Below are positions 41,883 through 50,125 of a DNA stretch of 64,000 nucleotides, in pieces (position 1 is the first letter of the stretch; each line of letters opens with the position of its first letter). The notes under the pieces were generated by a model. It made no database searches. It saw only the letters and a program-made list of their open reading frames with translations, and was not told the origin of the DNA. A program made the translations under genes and the position numbers. This DNA is from Klenkia sesuvii (GTDB lineage: Bacteria > Actinomycetota > Actinomycetes > Mycobacteriales > Geodermatophilaceae), in contig NZ_JBAPLU010000004.1 in NCBI RefSeq assembly GCF_037083825.1, forward strand, positions 62,001 to 126,000, written 5' to 3'.

Positions 41883-42950
41883 TCAGCCGGCGGTGGTCGC
41901 GTCGTCCAGCCGGCGTGCGTCCCGGGCCTGCAGCCGGTGGCGGGCCAGCTGGGTGGCCGCGGCGATGCCGACGGCGGCCACCAGGGCGACGCCGCTGGCC
42001 ACGTTCTGCCAGAAGGTGGGCACGCCCAGCAGGGTCAGGCCGTTGCGGAGCAGGCCCATGAACAGCACCCCGACGAGGACGCCGAACATGCTGCCCTCAC
42101 CGCCGGTCAGCGCGATGCCGCCGAGCAGCACCGCGGTCAGCACCGACAGCTCGAACCCCAGCCCCAGCTGGCTGGCCGGTGCGCTGTTGAGCCGGGCCAC
42201 CGTGATGGCCCCGGCCAGGCCCGCGGTCGCGCCGGCGGCGACGAACAGCAGGAACGGGATGCGGCGCACGTCGACGCCGGACAGGAAGGCCGCCTCCCGG
42301 TTGACCCCGATGGCGTAGACGTGCCGGCCGGCCGGGGTGCGGGTGAGGAACACCGCCGCGACCACCAGCACGGCCACCGCGACGAGCACCGCGACCGGCA
42401 CCCCGGCGACGTTGCCGATGCCCAGGAACCCGAACGCGTCGCCGAAGTTGCTCAGCGGCAGCGGGGTGACCAGCTGGGCCACGCCGCGCACCGCGGTGAG
42501 CATGCCCAGGGTGACGATGAAGGAGGACAACCCGAACACGGTGGTCAGCACCGCGTTGACCACACCGATGGCCGCGCCCGCCGCCACCGCGGCCAGCACC
42601 GCCACCGCCGGGTTCGCTCCGGACTGGACCACCTTGCCGGCCACCACGCCGCCCAGGGCCAGCGTCGAGCCGACCGACAGGTCGATGTAGCCGGAGATGA
42701 TGAGCATGCCCACCGGCGCGGCCACGATGGCGATGACCGCGGCGTCCAGCAGGACCCCGCGCAGGTTGCCCCAGGCCAGCTGGCTCCCGGTGGCCAGCTG
42801 CACGCCGGCGACCATCACCACCAGCAGCACCACCAGCGGGTTCTTGACCAGCCAGGCGCCCGCGGCGCCGACCGGGGACCGGCTGGCGGCCGGAGCGGGG
42901 GAGGTGCGGGTGCGCGCACCGCCGACGGCGGGCGGGGACGTCGTGCTCAT
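41883..42950 (-). CDS. ABC transporter permease, RbsC type
   Basis: This 355-residue membrane protein has the branched RbsC/BPD_transp_2 fold with about 9-10 hydrophobic segments. Features are GMLIISGYIDLSVGSTLALG, FIVTLGMLTAVRGVA, VYAIGVNREAAFLSGV and ELSVLTAVLLGGIALTGGEG. It forms the channel of a sugar-type importer with the two neighbouring proteins. Its ATG overlaps the ATPase stop (ATGA). The low-complexity first 30 residues are cytoplasmic. Confidence 0.92.
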   Translation of the reverse strand: MSTTSPPAVGGARTRTSPAPAASRSPVGAAGAWLVKNPLVVLLVVMVAGVQLATGSQLAWGNLRGVLLDAAVIAIVAAPVGMLIISGYIDLSVGSTLALGGVVAGKVVQSGANPAVAVLAAVAAGAAIGVVNAVLTTVFGLSSFIVTLGMLTAVRGVAQLVTPLPLSNFGDAFGFLGIGNVAGVPVAVLVAVAVLVVAAVFLTRTPAGRHVYAIGVNREAAFLSGVDVRRIPFLLFVAAGATAGLAGAITVARLNSAPASQLGLGFELSVLTAVLLGGIALTGGEGSMFGVLVGVLFMGLLRNGLTLLGVPTFWQNVASGVALVAAVGIAAATQLARHRLQARDARRLDDATTAG

Positions 42951-44449
42951 GGGGTGTGCTCCAGGTCGCGGTGGATGAGGTCGAGCAGGGTCTGCTCGGT
43001 CGTGGCGCCCATGTCCAGCTCGTCGACCACCTCGCCGCGGCGCATGACCAGGCAGCGGTGCGCCAGCGCCACGACCTCGTCGGGGTCGTTGCTGGCGAAC
43101 AGCACCCCGATGCCGTGCTCGGCGGCCACGGCGCGCACGACCTGGTAGATCTCGGCCCGGGCCCCGACGTCCACCCCCTGGGTGGGGTCGTCGAGCAGCA
43201 GCACCCGGGTGCCGGCCCGGTCGTTGACCCAGCGGGCGATGAGGACCTTCTGCTGGTTGCCGCCCGACAGCCGGGCGACGGCGACCGAGGGGTCGGCCGG
43301 GCGCAGCCCGAACGCGCCCGCGGCGGAGGCGAACACCTGCCGCTCGGCGCCGCGGCGGCGCCAGCCGGTGCGGGCCAGGAGCGACATCACCCGCATGACG
43401 GTGTTCTCCGCCGAGGAGAGCGACCCGAACAGCCCCTGCTGCAGCCGGTCGCCGGGGACCAGCGCCAGGCCGGCGCGCAGCGCGTCGTCGGGGGTGGCGA
43501 CCCGCACGGGGACGCCGTCGACGTGCACGGTCCCGCCGGTGGCCCGGCGGCGGCCGAACAGCGTCTCCAGCAACCGGGAGCGACCGGATCCGACCAGCCC
43601 GTACAGCCCCACGACCTCCCCGGGACGCACCTGCAGGGACACCCCGGGCAGCCCCGGCGCCCGTAGGTCGCGGACGTCGAGCACGGGGTCGGCCCCGGCG
43701 GTGACCGGCGCCGGTGCCGCGGCGCCCGCGGAGGCGCGCCCGCTGACCGCGGTGACCAGGTCCTGCTTGGTCACCCCGGCCATCGGCGAGGACCACACGA
43801 CCCGGCCGTCCCGCATGACCGTGGTGCGGTCGGCCAGCTCCAGCACCTCGTTGAGCAGGTGGGTGACGTAGAGGATGGCGATGCCGTCGTCCTTGAGCTG
43901 ACCGACCAGCCCGGCCAGCCGGCGGGCCTCCACCGGGGACAGCGCCGCGCTGGGTTCGTCCAGCACCAGCAGCCGGGCATCCCGGCCCAGCGCCTTGGCG
44001 ATCTCGACCAGCTGCCGCTGCCCGATGGTCAGCTCGCCCACCGGGGTGTCCGGGGACACGGTGAGGCCCACCCGGTCCAGCAGCTCCAGCGCCCGCGCGC
44101 GCTGCTCGGCGCGGCGCACGAAGACCCCGGCGGTGGTCGACTCCTGGCCGAGGAACAGGTTCTCGGTCACGGTCAGCCGGTCGATGAGGCTCAGGTGCTG
44201 GTAGATGACGGCGATGCCGGCCGCGATCGAGGACCGGGGGTCCAGGGCGCGGTGCTCGGTGCCGTGGACGGTGAGCGTCCCCGCGGTCGGGGAGGTGCCA
44301 CCGCCCAGGCACTTGATGACGGTGGACTTCCCCGCCCCGTTGTGCCCGAGCAGCGCGTGCACCTCCCCGGCGGCGAGGTCGAGGTCGACGTCGTCGAGGG
44401 CGAGGGTGGCCCCGTAGCGCTTGGTGAGGCCCCGGATGGAGACGGTCAC
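42947..44449 (-). CDS. ABC transporter ATPase, RbsA type (two domains)
   Basis: This 500-residue protein holds two nucleotide-binding domains in tandem. The first has Walker A GHNGAGKST, LTIGQRQLVEIAKAL and Walker B LLVLDEPSAALSP. The second, from about residue 245, has GLYGLVGSGRSRLLE, LSGGNQQKVLIARWV and VLLLDDPTQGVDVG. This double layout is that of ribose/galactose-type importers. It starts at GTG and lies four bases after the binding-protein gene. Confidence 0.93.
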   Translation of the reverse strand: MTVSIRGLTKRYGATLALDDVDLDLAAGEVHALLGHNGAGKSTVIKCLGGGTSPTAGTLTVHGTEHRALDPRSSIAAGIAVIYQHLSLIDRLTVTENLFLGQESTTAGVFVRRAEQRARALELLDRVGLTVSPDTPVGELTIGQRQLVEIAKALGRDARLLVLDEPSAALSPVEARRLAGLVGQLKDDGIAILYVTHLLNEVLELADRTTVMRDGRVVWSSPMAGVTKQDLVTAVSGRASAGAAAPAPVTAGADPVLDVRDLRAPGLPGVSLQVRPGEVVGLYGLVGSGRSRLLETLFGRRRATGGTVHVDGVPVRVATPDDALRAGLALVPGDRLQQGLFGSLSSAENTVMRVMSLLARTGWRRRGAERQVFASAAGAFGLRPADPSVAVARLSGGNQQKVLIARWVNDRAGTRVLLLDDPTQGVDVGARAEIYQVVRAVAAEHGIGVLFASNDPDEVVALAHRCLVMRRGEVVDELDMGATTEQTLLDLIHRDLEHTP

Positions 44450-44453
44450 GAGG

Positions 44454-45461
44454 TCAGCCGCCGAAGGCGGTGATGTACTCCTGCAGGTCCGGGCTGTCCG
44501 GGGTAACCAGGTACACCGGGACGTCGGTCTCGGGCTCCTCGCCGCGGGCCAGGGCCAGCGGGATGTCGATGGTGGCCGCCACGATGTCCTCGGACTTCAC
44601 GGTCACCACCCCGCGGACCATGTCCCCGGCCTGCATCGACTGGAACAGCGACAGGTTGCCGTCCAGCCCGCCGACGTAGGTCTCCGGGTCGTCGGCGGCC
44701 CGGCCCGTCGACAGCAGCGCCTGGTAGGCGCCCTGCGCGGCATCGCCCACGGCGGCCAGCACGATGTCGACGTCGGGGTTGGCGGCCAGCACCGAGTTGG
44801 TCACCGTCAGGGCGTCCTGCGGGGTGACCGCCTGCTGCTGGGCGACGATCTCGGCGTCGGGGGCGGCCTCGGCCAGGCCCTCGACGATGCCGCGGGTGCG
44901 CTCCTGGCCGATCTGGGTCAGCTGGTCCTCCAGCACCAGCACCCGGGGTGCGCGGCCGAGGGCCTCCTGCGCCCACTGCGCGGCGTCCTCGGCCAGCATC
45001 CGGCCGGACTCCTCGAAGCTGAACTGCAGCGTGCTCGACTGGTTGTCCATGTCGCCGGCGTAGGTGACCCAGTACTTGCCGGCGTCGATGTACTGCCCGG
45101 CCAGGGACTCCACGCTGGCCGGGTCGATCGGGAAGGACACCACGGCGTCGACGTCGCTGTTGAGGTAGGTCGTCAGGTTCGACACCTGGGTGGACAGGTC
45201 ACCGTTGTCGTTGGTGAACTCCACCGTCACGCCCTGGGACTCGGCGTACTCGGCGAGCTGCCCGCTGAGCACGGAGTAGATCGGCAGCGAGGTGAACGGG
45301 AAGTCGAACAGGATGGTGTCGACCTCGGTGGGGCCGTCGGCGGGGGAGGCGGACCCGCCGGCTGCGCCGGACTCGCTGGTGGTGCTGCACCCGGCCAGGG
45401 CCAGGGACAGCGCCACGGGGACGGCGACGGCGGCGGTGGTGCGCCGGCGGAGTCGGGACAT
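44454..45461 (-). CDS. Periplasmic-binding-protein-type lipoprotein (sugar ABC)
   Basis: This 335-residue protein has a basic N-terminus and lipobox (LSLALAGCST), so it is anchored outside the membrane. The mature part matches Peripla_BP_4 proteins: DPASVESLAGQYIDAG, FSFEESGRMLAEDAAQW, TQIGQERTRGIVEGLAEAAP and NPDVDIVLAAVGDAAQGAY. Despite the sugar-type family, members also bind autoinducers, alcohols and other small molecules. The two amidohydrolases upstream suggest a substrate with an amide or ester group. Confidence 0.9.
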   Translation of the reverse strand: MSRLRRRTTAAVAVPVALSLALAGCSTTSESGAAGGSASPADGPTEVDTILFDFPFTSLPIYSVLSGQLAEYAESQGVTVEFTNDNGDLSTQVSNLTTYLNSDVDAVVSFPIDPASVESLAGQYIDAGKYWVTYAGDMDNQSSTLQFSFEESGRMLAEDAAQWAQEALGRAPRVLVLEDQLTQIGQERTRGIVEGLAEAAPDAEIVAQQQAVTPQDALTVTNSVLAANPDVDIVLAAVGDAAQGAYQALLSTGRAADDPETYVGGLDGNLSLFQSMQAGDMVRGVVTVKSEDIVAATIDIPLALARGEEPETDVPVYLVTPDSPDLQEYITAFGG

Positions 45462-45506
45462 CGTTGACCTCGTTCTCTCGGGGTGCGGTGCGGTGGGGAC
45501 GGGGGG

Positions 45507-47156
45507 TCAGGAGCGGGTGAAGACCTGCCGACCGGCGAACCAGGTCTGCAGGGTGGTGACCGACGCGAGCTCGGTGTCCGGCACGGCGAACGGGTCGCGG
45601 TCCAGGACGACGAGGTCGGCCGACAGGCCCGGGGTCAGCGCGCCGGTGACGTCAGCGAGGCCCATGGCCCGGGCCGCCGAGGTCGTGTAGGCCGCGACCG
45701 CCTCCTGCACGGTGATCGCCTGCTCGGGCCAGACGGTCCCCGGGAAGCGGCCGGTCGGGTCGGCCCGGGTGACCAGGCCGGCGATGGCCGGCCACGGGTC
45801 CGGTGACTCGGCCACCGGCCAGTCCGAGCCGCCGGCGACCAGTGCCCCGGTGTCGAGCAGGTCGCGGTTGGGCTGCAGGCGGCTGGCCTGGGGCTCGGCC
45901 CGGACGGTGCGCAGCGCCTCGACGATGACGCCGGGGAACCACAGGGCGGGGGAGATGTCGGCGACCACGCCGAGCTCGGCGAACCGGGGGACGTCGTCGG
46001 GGTGCAGGTACTGCCCGTGGGCGATCTGCACCGGCACGGTGATCCCCTCGGCCCGGCCGGCGGCCACCACGTCGAGCACCATCCGCGCCGAGGCGTCACC
46101 GGTGCAGTGGATCTTCAGCCCGATGTCCAGCTGCGCGGCCCGGCGCAGCCAGCCCGTGAGCTCCTCGACCGGCATCGTGGTGTGCCCGCGGGTGCAGGCG
46201 CCGTGCTCGTCGGGCAGGTAGGGCTCCAGGAACGCGCCGGTGCGCGAGGTGGGGACGCCGTCGAGGAAGATCTTGGCGAAGTCGGGCCGGTGGTGGCGGG
46301 TGCGGAACCGCTCGCCCTGGGGCAGCAGCTGCTCGCCGAGCACCTGGGTGCCGAAGATGAAGTCGTTGACCAGCATCGAGGTGACCACCCAGGCGTGCAG
46401 CCGGCCCTCCTCGTCGAGCTTGCGCAGCCCCGCCATGGTCTCCAGCCCCGCGGCGGCGTCCTGGAAGGCGGTGATGCCGTGGGCGTGCAGCAGCTCGATG
46501 CCGCGCTCGGAGTTGCGCGCGGCGTACTCGGCGTCCCGGTCGACGGTGGCTGCCCACGCCTGCTGCACCAGCCCGCCGGCGGCCTCGATGAGCACCCCGG
46601 TGGGCGCGCCGGAGGCGTCGCGGACGACGCGGCCGCCGGTGGGGTCCGCGGTGAGGTCCAGGACGCCGGCGGCGGACATGGCCGCGGTGTTGGCCCACTT
46701 GTTGTGGTGGCTGTCGTCGGTGAGCAGCACCGGGTGCCCGGCCGACACCTCGTCCAGCGCGGCCAGCACCAGGGGGGTGCCCAGCTGGTCGATCAGCCCC
46801 GAGCCCCAGGACTCACCGACCACCCACGCGCCGGGCTCGAGACCGGCGGCGTACCGCCCGACGGCGGCCAGCAGCTCGTCGATCCCGGCGGTGGCCGGCA
46901 CCAGCAGCTGGTGCAGGTCGGCCTCGCCGGCGGTGGCGTGGTGGTTGTGCACGTCCATCAGCCCGGGCAGCACGACCGCGCCGGCCAGGTCGACCACGGT
47001 GGTCGCCGGGCCGGCCAGCCCGGCCAGCTCGTCGTCCTCGCCGACCGCGACCAGCAGGCCGTCCCGCACGGCCAGCGCCGAGGCCCGCGGCCGGGCGGGG
47101 TCGAGGGTGTGCACCACTGCTCCGGTGAGCAGCAGGTCGACGGCGTGGTCGGCCAC
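45507..47156 (-). CDS. YtcJ-like amidohydrolase 1
   Basis: This 549-residue metal-dependent hydrolase has the composite beta-sandwich/TIM-barrel layout of YtcJ proteins. Features are VVHTLDPARPRASALAVRDG, AVVLPGLMDVHNHHA (metal HxH), FAKIFLDGVPTSRTGAFLEP, KIHCTGDASAR, VPVQIAHGQYL and GALVAGGSDWPV. The GTG start has AGGAGG five bases upstream. It heads the ABC operon and is a paralogue of the next gene. It probably acts in the cytoplasm on the imported compound. Confidence 0.9.
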   Translation of the reverse strand: MADHAVDLLLTGAVVHTLDPARPRASALAVRDGLLVAVGEDDELAGLAGPATTVVDLAGAVVLPGLMDVHNHHATAGEADLHQLLVPATAGIDELLAAVGRYAAGLEPGAWVVGESWGSGLIDQLGTPLVLAALDEVSAGHPVLLTDDSHHNKWANTAAMSAAGVLDLTADPTGGRVVRDASGAPTGVLIEAAGGLVQQAWAATVDRDAEYAARNSERGIELLHAHGITAFQDAAAGLETMAGLRKLDEEGRLHAWVVTSMLVNDFIFGTQVLGEQLLPQGERFRTRHHRPDFAKIFLDGVPTSRTGAFLEPYLPDEHGACTRGHTTMPVEELTGWLRRAAQLDIGLKIHCTGDASARMVLDVVAAGRAEGITVPVQIAHGQYLHPDDVPRFAELGVVADISPALWFPGVIVEALRTVRAEPQASRLQPNRDLLDTGALVAGGSDWPVAESPDPWPAIAGLVTRADPTGRFPGTVWPEQAITVQEAVAAYTTSAARAMGLADVTGALTPGLSADLVVLDRDPFAVPDTELASVTTLQTWFAGRQVFTRS

Positions 47157-47248
47157 GTGTCCTCCTGGTCGGTGTGCGGGGTGTGGTGGGTGTCACGCAC
47201 TCTGGTCGTCCGGCCGGGCCGGCGGTGACCATCTCGTGCACCCGGGTT

Positions 47249-47263
47249 CGCCGTTCCGTGCAC
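47249..47263 (+). promoter_or_regulatory. Shared 15-base motif, copy 1
   Basis: CGCCGTTCCGTGCAC lies about 93-107 bases upstream of amidohydrolase 1. A near-identical copy (one base different) lies at a similar distance before amidohydrolase 2. CGTGCACCCG is repeated nearby. It is a candidate AraC-protein binding site. Confidence 0.65.
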
Positions 47264-47292
47264 CCGGACGCATGCGGTGCACCGGTCGGCGG

Positions 47293-48963
47293 TCAGGCCG
47301 GCGGCTGTTCCGCGGTGTGCACCAGGCGGCCGGCGAAGTAGGTGCGCAGCACCCGGGTGGCGTGCAGCTCGCCCGGGTCGACGGCGAAGACGTCACGGTC
47401 CAGGACGACGAAGTCCGCGGCCCGGCCCGCGGTGAGCCGGCCGGTGACGTCACCGAGACCCATCGCCTGGGCCGGGTGGGCGGTGAAGGCGGTCAGCGCC
47501 TCCTCCACGGTGAGCGCCTGGGCGGGGTTGAGCGTGCCGGGTACGGCCGGGTCGGGGTTGGCGCGGGTGACCATCGCGCCGAGCCCGGTCCACGGGTCGG
47601 GGGTGGGCGCCGCGCACGGCCAGTCCGACCCGGCGGCGACCACAGCGCCGGAGTCGACCAGGTCGCGGAAGGGCCAGGAGGCGGCCACCACGTGCTCGGG
47701 CACGTGCTCGGCGATGCTGTCCTGGATGACGCCGGGGAACCACAGGTGCGGGGAGGCGTCGGCGACCACGCCGAGGGCGGCGAAGCGGGGCAGGTCGTCG
47801 GGGTGGACGTACTCGGTGTGCGCGATCTGGAACCGCGGGCCGGGCCCGCGCCGGGCCTGCACCTGCTCCACGGCGTCGAGCACCAGGCGGACCGAGGCGT
47901 CGCCGGTGGCGTGGAACTTCGCCCCCAGGCCCAGGTCGTGGCAGCGCTCGACCTCGGCGACGAGGTCGTCGAGGGTGTAGTACAGCTCGCCAGTGGTGCC
48001 GGGCTCGCCGTGCCGGCACAGGTAGGGCTCCAGCAGCGCCGTCGTCCGGGTCATCGGCACCCCGTCGAGCACGACCTTGACGAAGTCGGGACGCACCAGG
48101 TCGCCGGTCAGGTCCCGGGAGCGGGCGATGAGGTCGGCACCGACCGGGCCCTCCTCGAGGAAGGGCCGCACCGGCATGGAGGCGACCACCCGCATGGTCA
48201 GCTCACCGCGCACCTCGAGGTCGCGCAGCGCGGCCAGCGGCGCGCCCATCGTGGCGGCCTCCTGCGCGCTGGTGATGCCGTAGGAGTTCATCACCCGCAC
48301 CGCGGTGGCCACCGCCTCCCGGATGCGGGCGGTCATGTCCGGGACGGAGGCGGCGAACGCCGACTCGGCCCGGGCCGAGGCCAGCTCGTGCAGCACGCCG
48401 GTGAGCCGGCCGGCGCCGTCGCGGACGAACCGGCCGCCCTCCTCGTCGGGGGTGTCGGGCCCGACCCCCATCAGCTCCAGCGCCCGCGAGCTGACCCAGC
48501 GGTTGTGCATGGTGTCGTCGCGGATGAGCACCGGGCGCCCGCCGCTGGCCTCGTCCAGGGCCAGCCGGTGGGACTCATCGGTCAGCTGGCCCAGCACGGT
48601 GCTGCCGAGGATGCCCCCGACCACCCACTCCTCGGGGCCCAGCTCGGCGGCCCAGGCTCGGACCTTGGCCAGCACGTCGGGGAGCTGGTCGGTGGGCAGC
48701 AGCGGCAGCTCGAAGGCCGCCTGCGCACCGGCCAGGTTCAGGTGCACGTGCCCGTCGACCAGCCCGGGGACGACCAGGGCGCCGGCCAGGTCGTGCACCT
48801 CGGTGCCGGGGTGGGCGTGCCGGGCCAGCTCGTCGGCGGCGCCGACGGCCAGGAGCACCCCGTCGCGGACCGCGAGGGCCTCGGCCCAGGGCCGGTCGGG
48901 GTCGGCGGTCCAGATGCGGGCGCCGGTGACCAGGAGGTCGCACGGGGACGGGGTGGTGGGCAC
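47293..48963 (-). CDS. YtcJ-like amidohydrolase 2
   Basis: This 556-residue paralogue of the neighbouring amidohydrolase has the same architecture: GALVVPGLVDGHVHLNLAG (metal HxH), IRDDTMHNRW, FVKVVLDGVPMTRTTALLEP, KFHATGDASVRLVLD, FQIAHTEYVHPDDLPRF and AAGSDWPC. GTG at 48963 has GGAGG five bases before it; the much longer frame upstream overlaps the AraC gene. Two related enzymes with one importer suggest two related substrates or two successive hydrolyses. Confidence 0.9.
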   Translation of the reverse strand: MPTTPSPCDLLVTGARIWTADPDRPWAEALAVRDGVLLAVGAADELARHAHPGTEVHDLAGALVVPGLVDGHVHLNLAGAQAAFELPLLPTDQLPDVLAKVRAWAAELGPEEWVVGGILGSTVLGQLTDESHRLALDEASGGRPVLIRDDTMHNRWVSSRALELMGVGPDTPDEEGGRFVRDGAGRLTGVLHELASARAESAFAASVPDMTARIREAVATAVRVMNSYGITSAQEAATMGAPLAALRDLEVRGELTMRVVASMPVRPFLEEGPVGADLIARSRDLTGDLVRPDFVKVVLDGVPMTRTTALLEPYLCRHGEPGTTGELYYTLDDLVAEVERCHDLGLGAKFHATGDASVRLVLDAVEQVQARRGPGPRFQIAHTEYVHPDDLPRFAALGVVADASPHLWFPGVIQDSIAEHVPEHVVAASWPFRDLVDSGAVVAAGSDWPCAAPTPDPWTGLGAMVTRANPDPAVPGTLNPAQALTVEEALTAFTAHPAQAMGLGDVTGRLTAGRAADFVVLDRDVFAVDPGELHATRVLRTYFAGRLVHTAEQPPA

Positions 48964-49068
48964 GGGCGCCTCCAGGGTCGGCGGGATGTCCGCGGCGGCC
49001 GGCGCCGGCGGTGCCCCAGCACACCCCGGGCGCCCGTGCGGGGCCCAGCCATCGCACGCACGCGGGAC

Positions 49069-49083
49069 CGCCATTCCGTGCAC
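49069..49083 (+). promoter_or_regulatory. Shared 15-base motif, copy 2
   Basis: CGCCATTCCGTGCAC lies about 106-120 bases upstream of amidohydrolase 2, 30 bases past the AraC stop. It matches copy 1 at 14 of 15 positions. Confidence 0.65.
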
Positions 49084-49112
49084 GGGTGGCCGGCCCGGCG
49101 GCGCCTGCGCGC

Positions 49113-50075
49113 TCAGGCGGCGCGGGACTGCTGGCGACGCAGCTCGGCGGGCGAGTCGCCGAACGCGGCGCGGAACTGGCGGGCCAGGTGCGTGGTGTCC
49201 AGGATGCCCCACCGGGCGGCGATGGCCGGGGTCGTGCGGCCGGCCATCGCCGGGTCCAGCAGGTCCCGCCGAATGCGCTCCAGCCGCCGTCGGCGGATCC
49301 ATGCCGCGGCGGAGAAGCCCTCCTGCGCGCACATCTTGTGCACCTGGCGGACCGAGACGCCGAGAGCGGCGGCGGTGGACTCCACGCTGAGGCCCGGGTC
49401 CCCGAGGTGGGCCAGCGCGTGGGCGCGCACCCGGTCGGCCAGGTCGATCCGCCCGGACCCGGCGACCTGGGGGAGCCCGGCGTAGACGGCCAGCATCATC
49501 GACACCAGCGCGTCGCCCAGGTGGCAGGCCGCGGGGGTGTCACCCAGACCGGCATCGTCGCAGCGGGCCAGCTCGTCGACCATGAGGGCCAGGGCGCGGG
49601 CCGGGCCGCTGGTGGCCGCCACCGGCATGGCCGTCCGCTGGCTGATCTGGCGCATCTGCGGTCCCAGGCGCTCCCGCGGGACGGCGACCACGACGGCCTC
49701 CCAGCTCGGGCTGATGGTCTCCAGCTCGTAGGGGCGGGTGGTCTCGTAGACGACCAGGGTGCCCGGTTGCACCTCGCAGCTGCGCCCGTCCTGCGCCAAC
49801 CGGCTCACCCCGCGGCGGGGCCAGGTCAGCTTGACGAACTCCGGGTCGCTGGAGCTGAGCAGCCGCCCGACGCGGGAGACCGAGTTGGCGCCGGTCGCGA
49901 GCTCGGCGACCAGCAGCCCGTCGGCCCGGGTGCTGCGCAGCCGGCCCTGGAAGCCCCGGCCGGGGACCGGGCGGATGCGCACCGGGGCGCAGGCTGAGGA
50001 CACCGCGGTCTGGAAGCTGTCGAGGGCGGCCTCGCCGTCGTCGGAGGGCGGGGGTTCGGGGTGCTGGACAGGCAT
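49113..50075 (-). CDS. AraC-family regulator with AraC-binding-like sensor domain
   Basis: This 320-residue protein has an N-terminal sensor region (about 20-200) with LAQDGRSCEVQPGTLVVYET and RPYELETISPSWEAVVVAVP, as in the NphR/FeaR-type group. A C-terminal AraC domain (about 220-315) has two helix-turn-helices: LSVESTAAALGVSVRQVHKM and WGILDTTHLARQFRAAFG. It starts at ATG 50075 with GGGAG five bases before. It lies directly upstream of amidohydrolase 2 and probably activates both amidohydrolase promoters through the shared motif. Confidence 0.87.
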   Translation of the reverse strand: MPVQHPEPPPSDDGEAALDSFQTAVSSACAPVRIRPVPGRGFQGRLRSTRADGLLVAELATGANSVSRVGRLLSSSDPEFVKLTWPRRGVSRLAQDGRSCEVQPGTLVVYETTRPYELETISPSWEAVVVAVPRERLGPQMRQISQRTAMPVAATSGPARALALMVDELARCDDAGLGDTPAACHLGDALVSMMLAVYAGLPQVAGSGRIDLADRVRAHALAHLGDPGLSVESTAAALGVSVRQVHKMCAQEGFSAAAWIRRRRLERIRRDLLDPAMAGRTTPAIAARWGILDTTHLARQFRAAFGDSPAELRRQQSRAA

Positions 50076-50125
50076 GGTCACTCCCTTGTGGACCGGTGGT
50101 GGCAGCGCTGCGCCCGGACGTGGGC

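Noticed and set aside
40068..43148. Plus-strand frame of 1026 codons
   Set aside because: Covers the aldehyde dehydrogenase and permease genes in antisense; His/Gly/Gln-rich without motifs.
46240..49485. Plus-strand frame of 1081 codons
   Set aside because: It overlaps two amidohydrolase genes with clear motifs on the minus strand and has only low-complexity Ser/Ala/Arg text.
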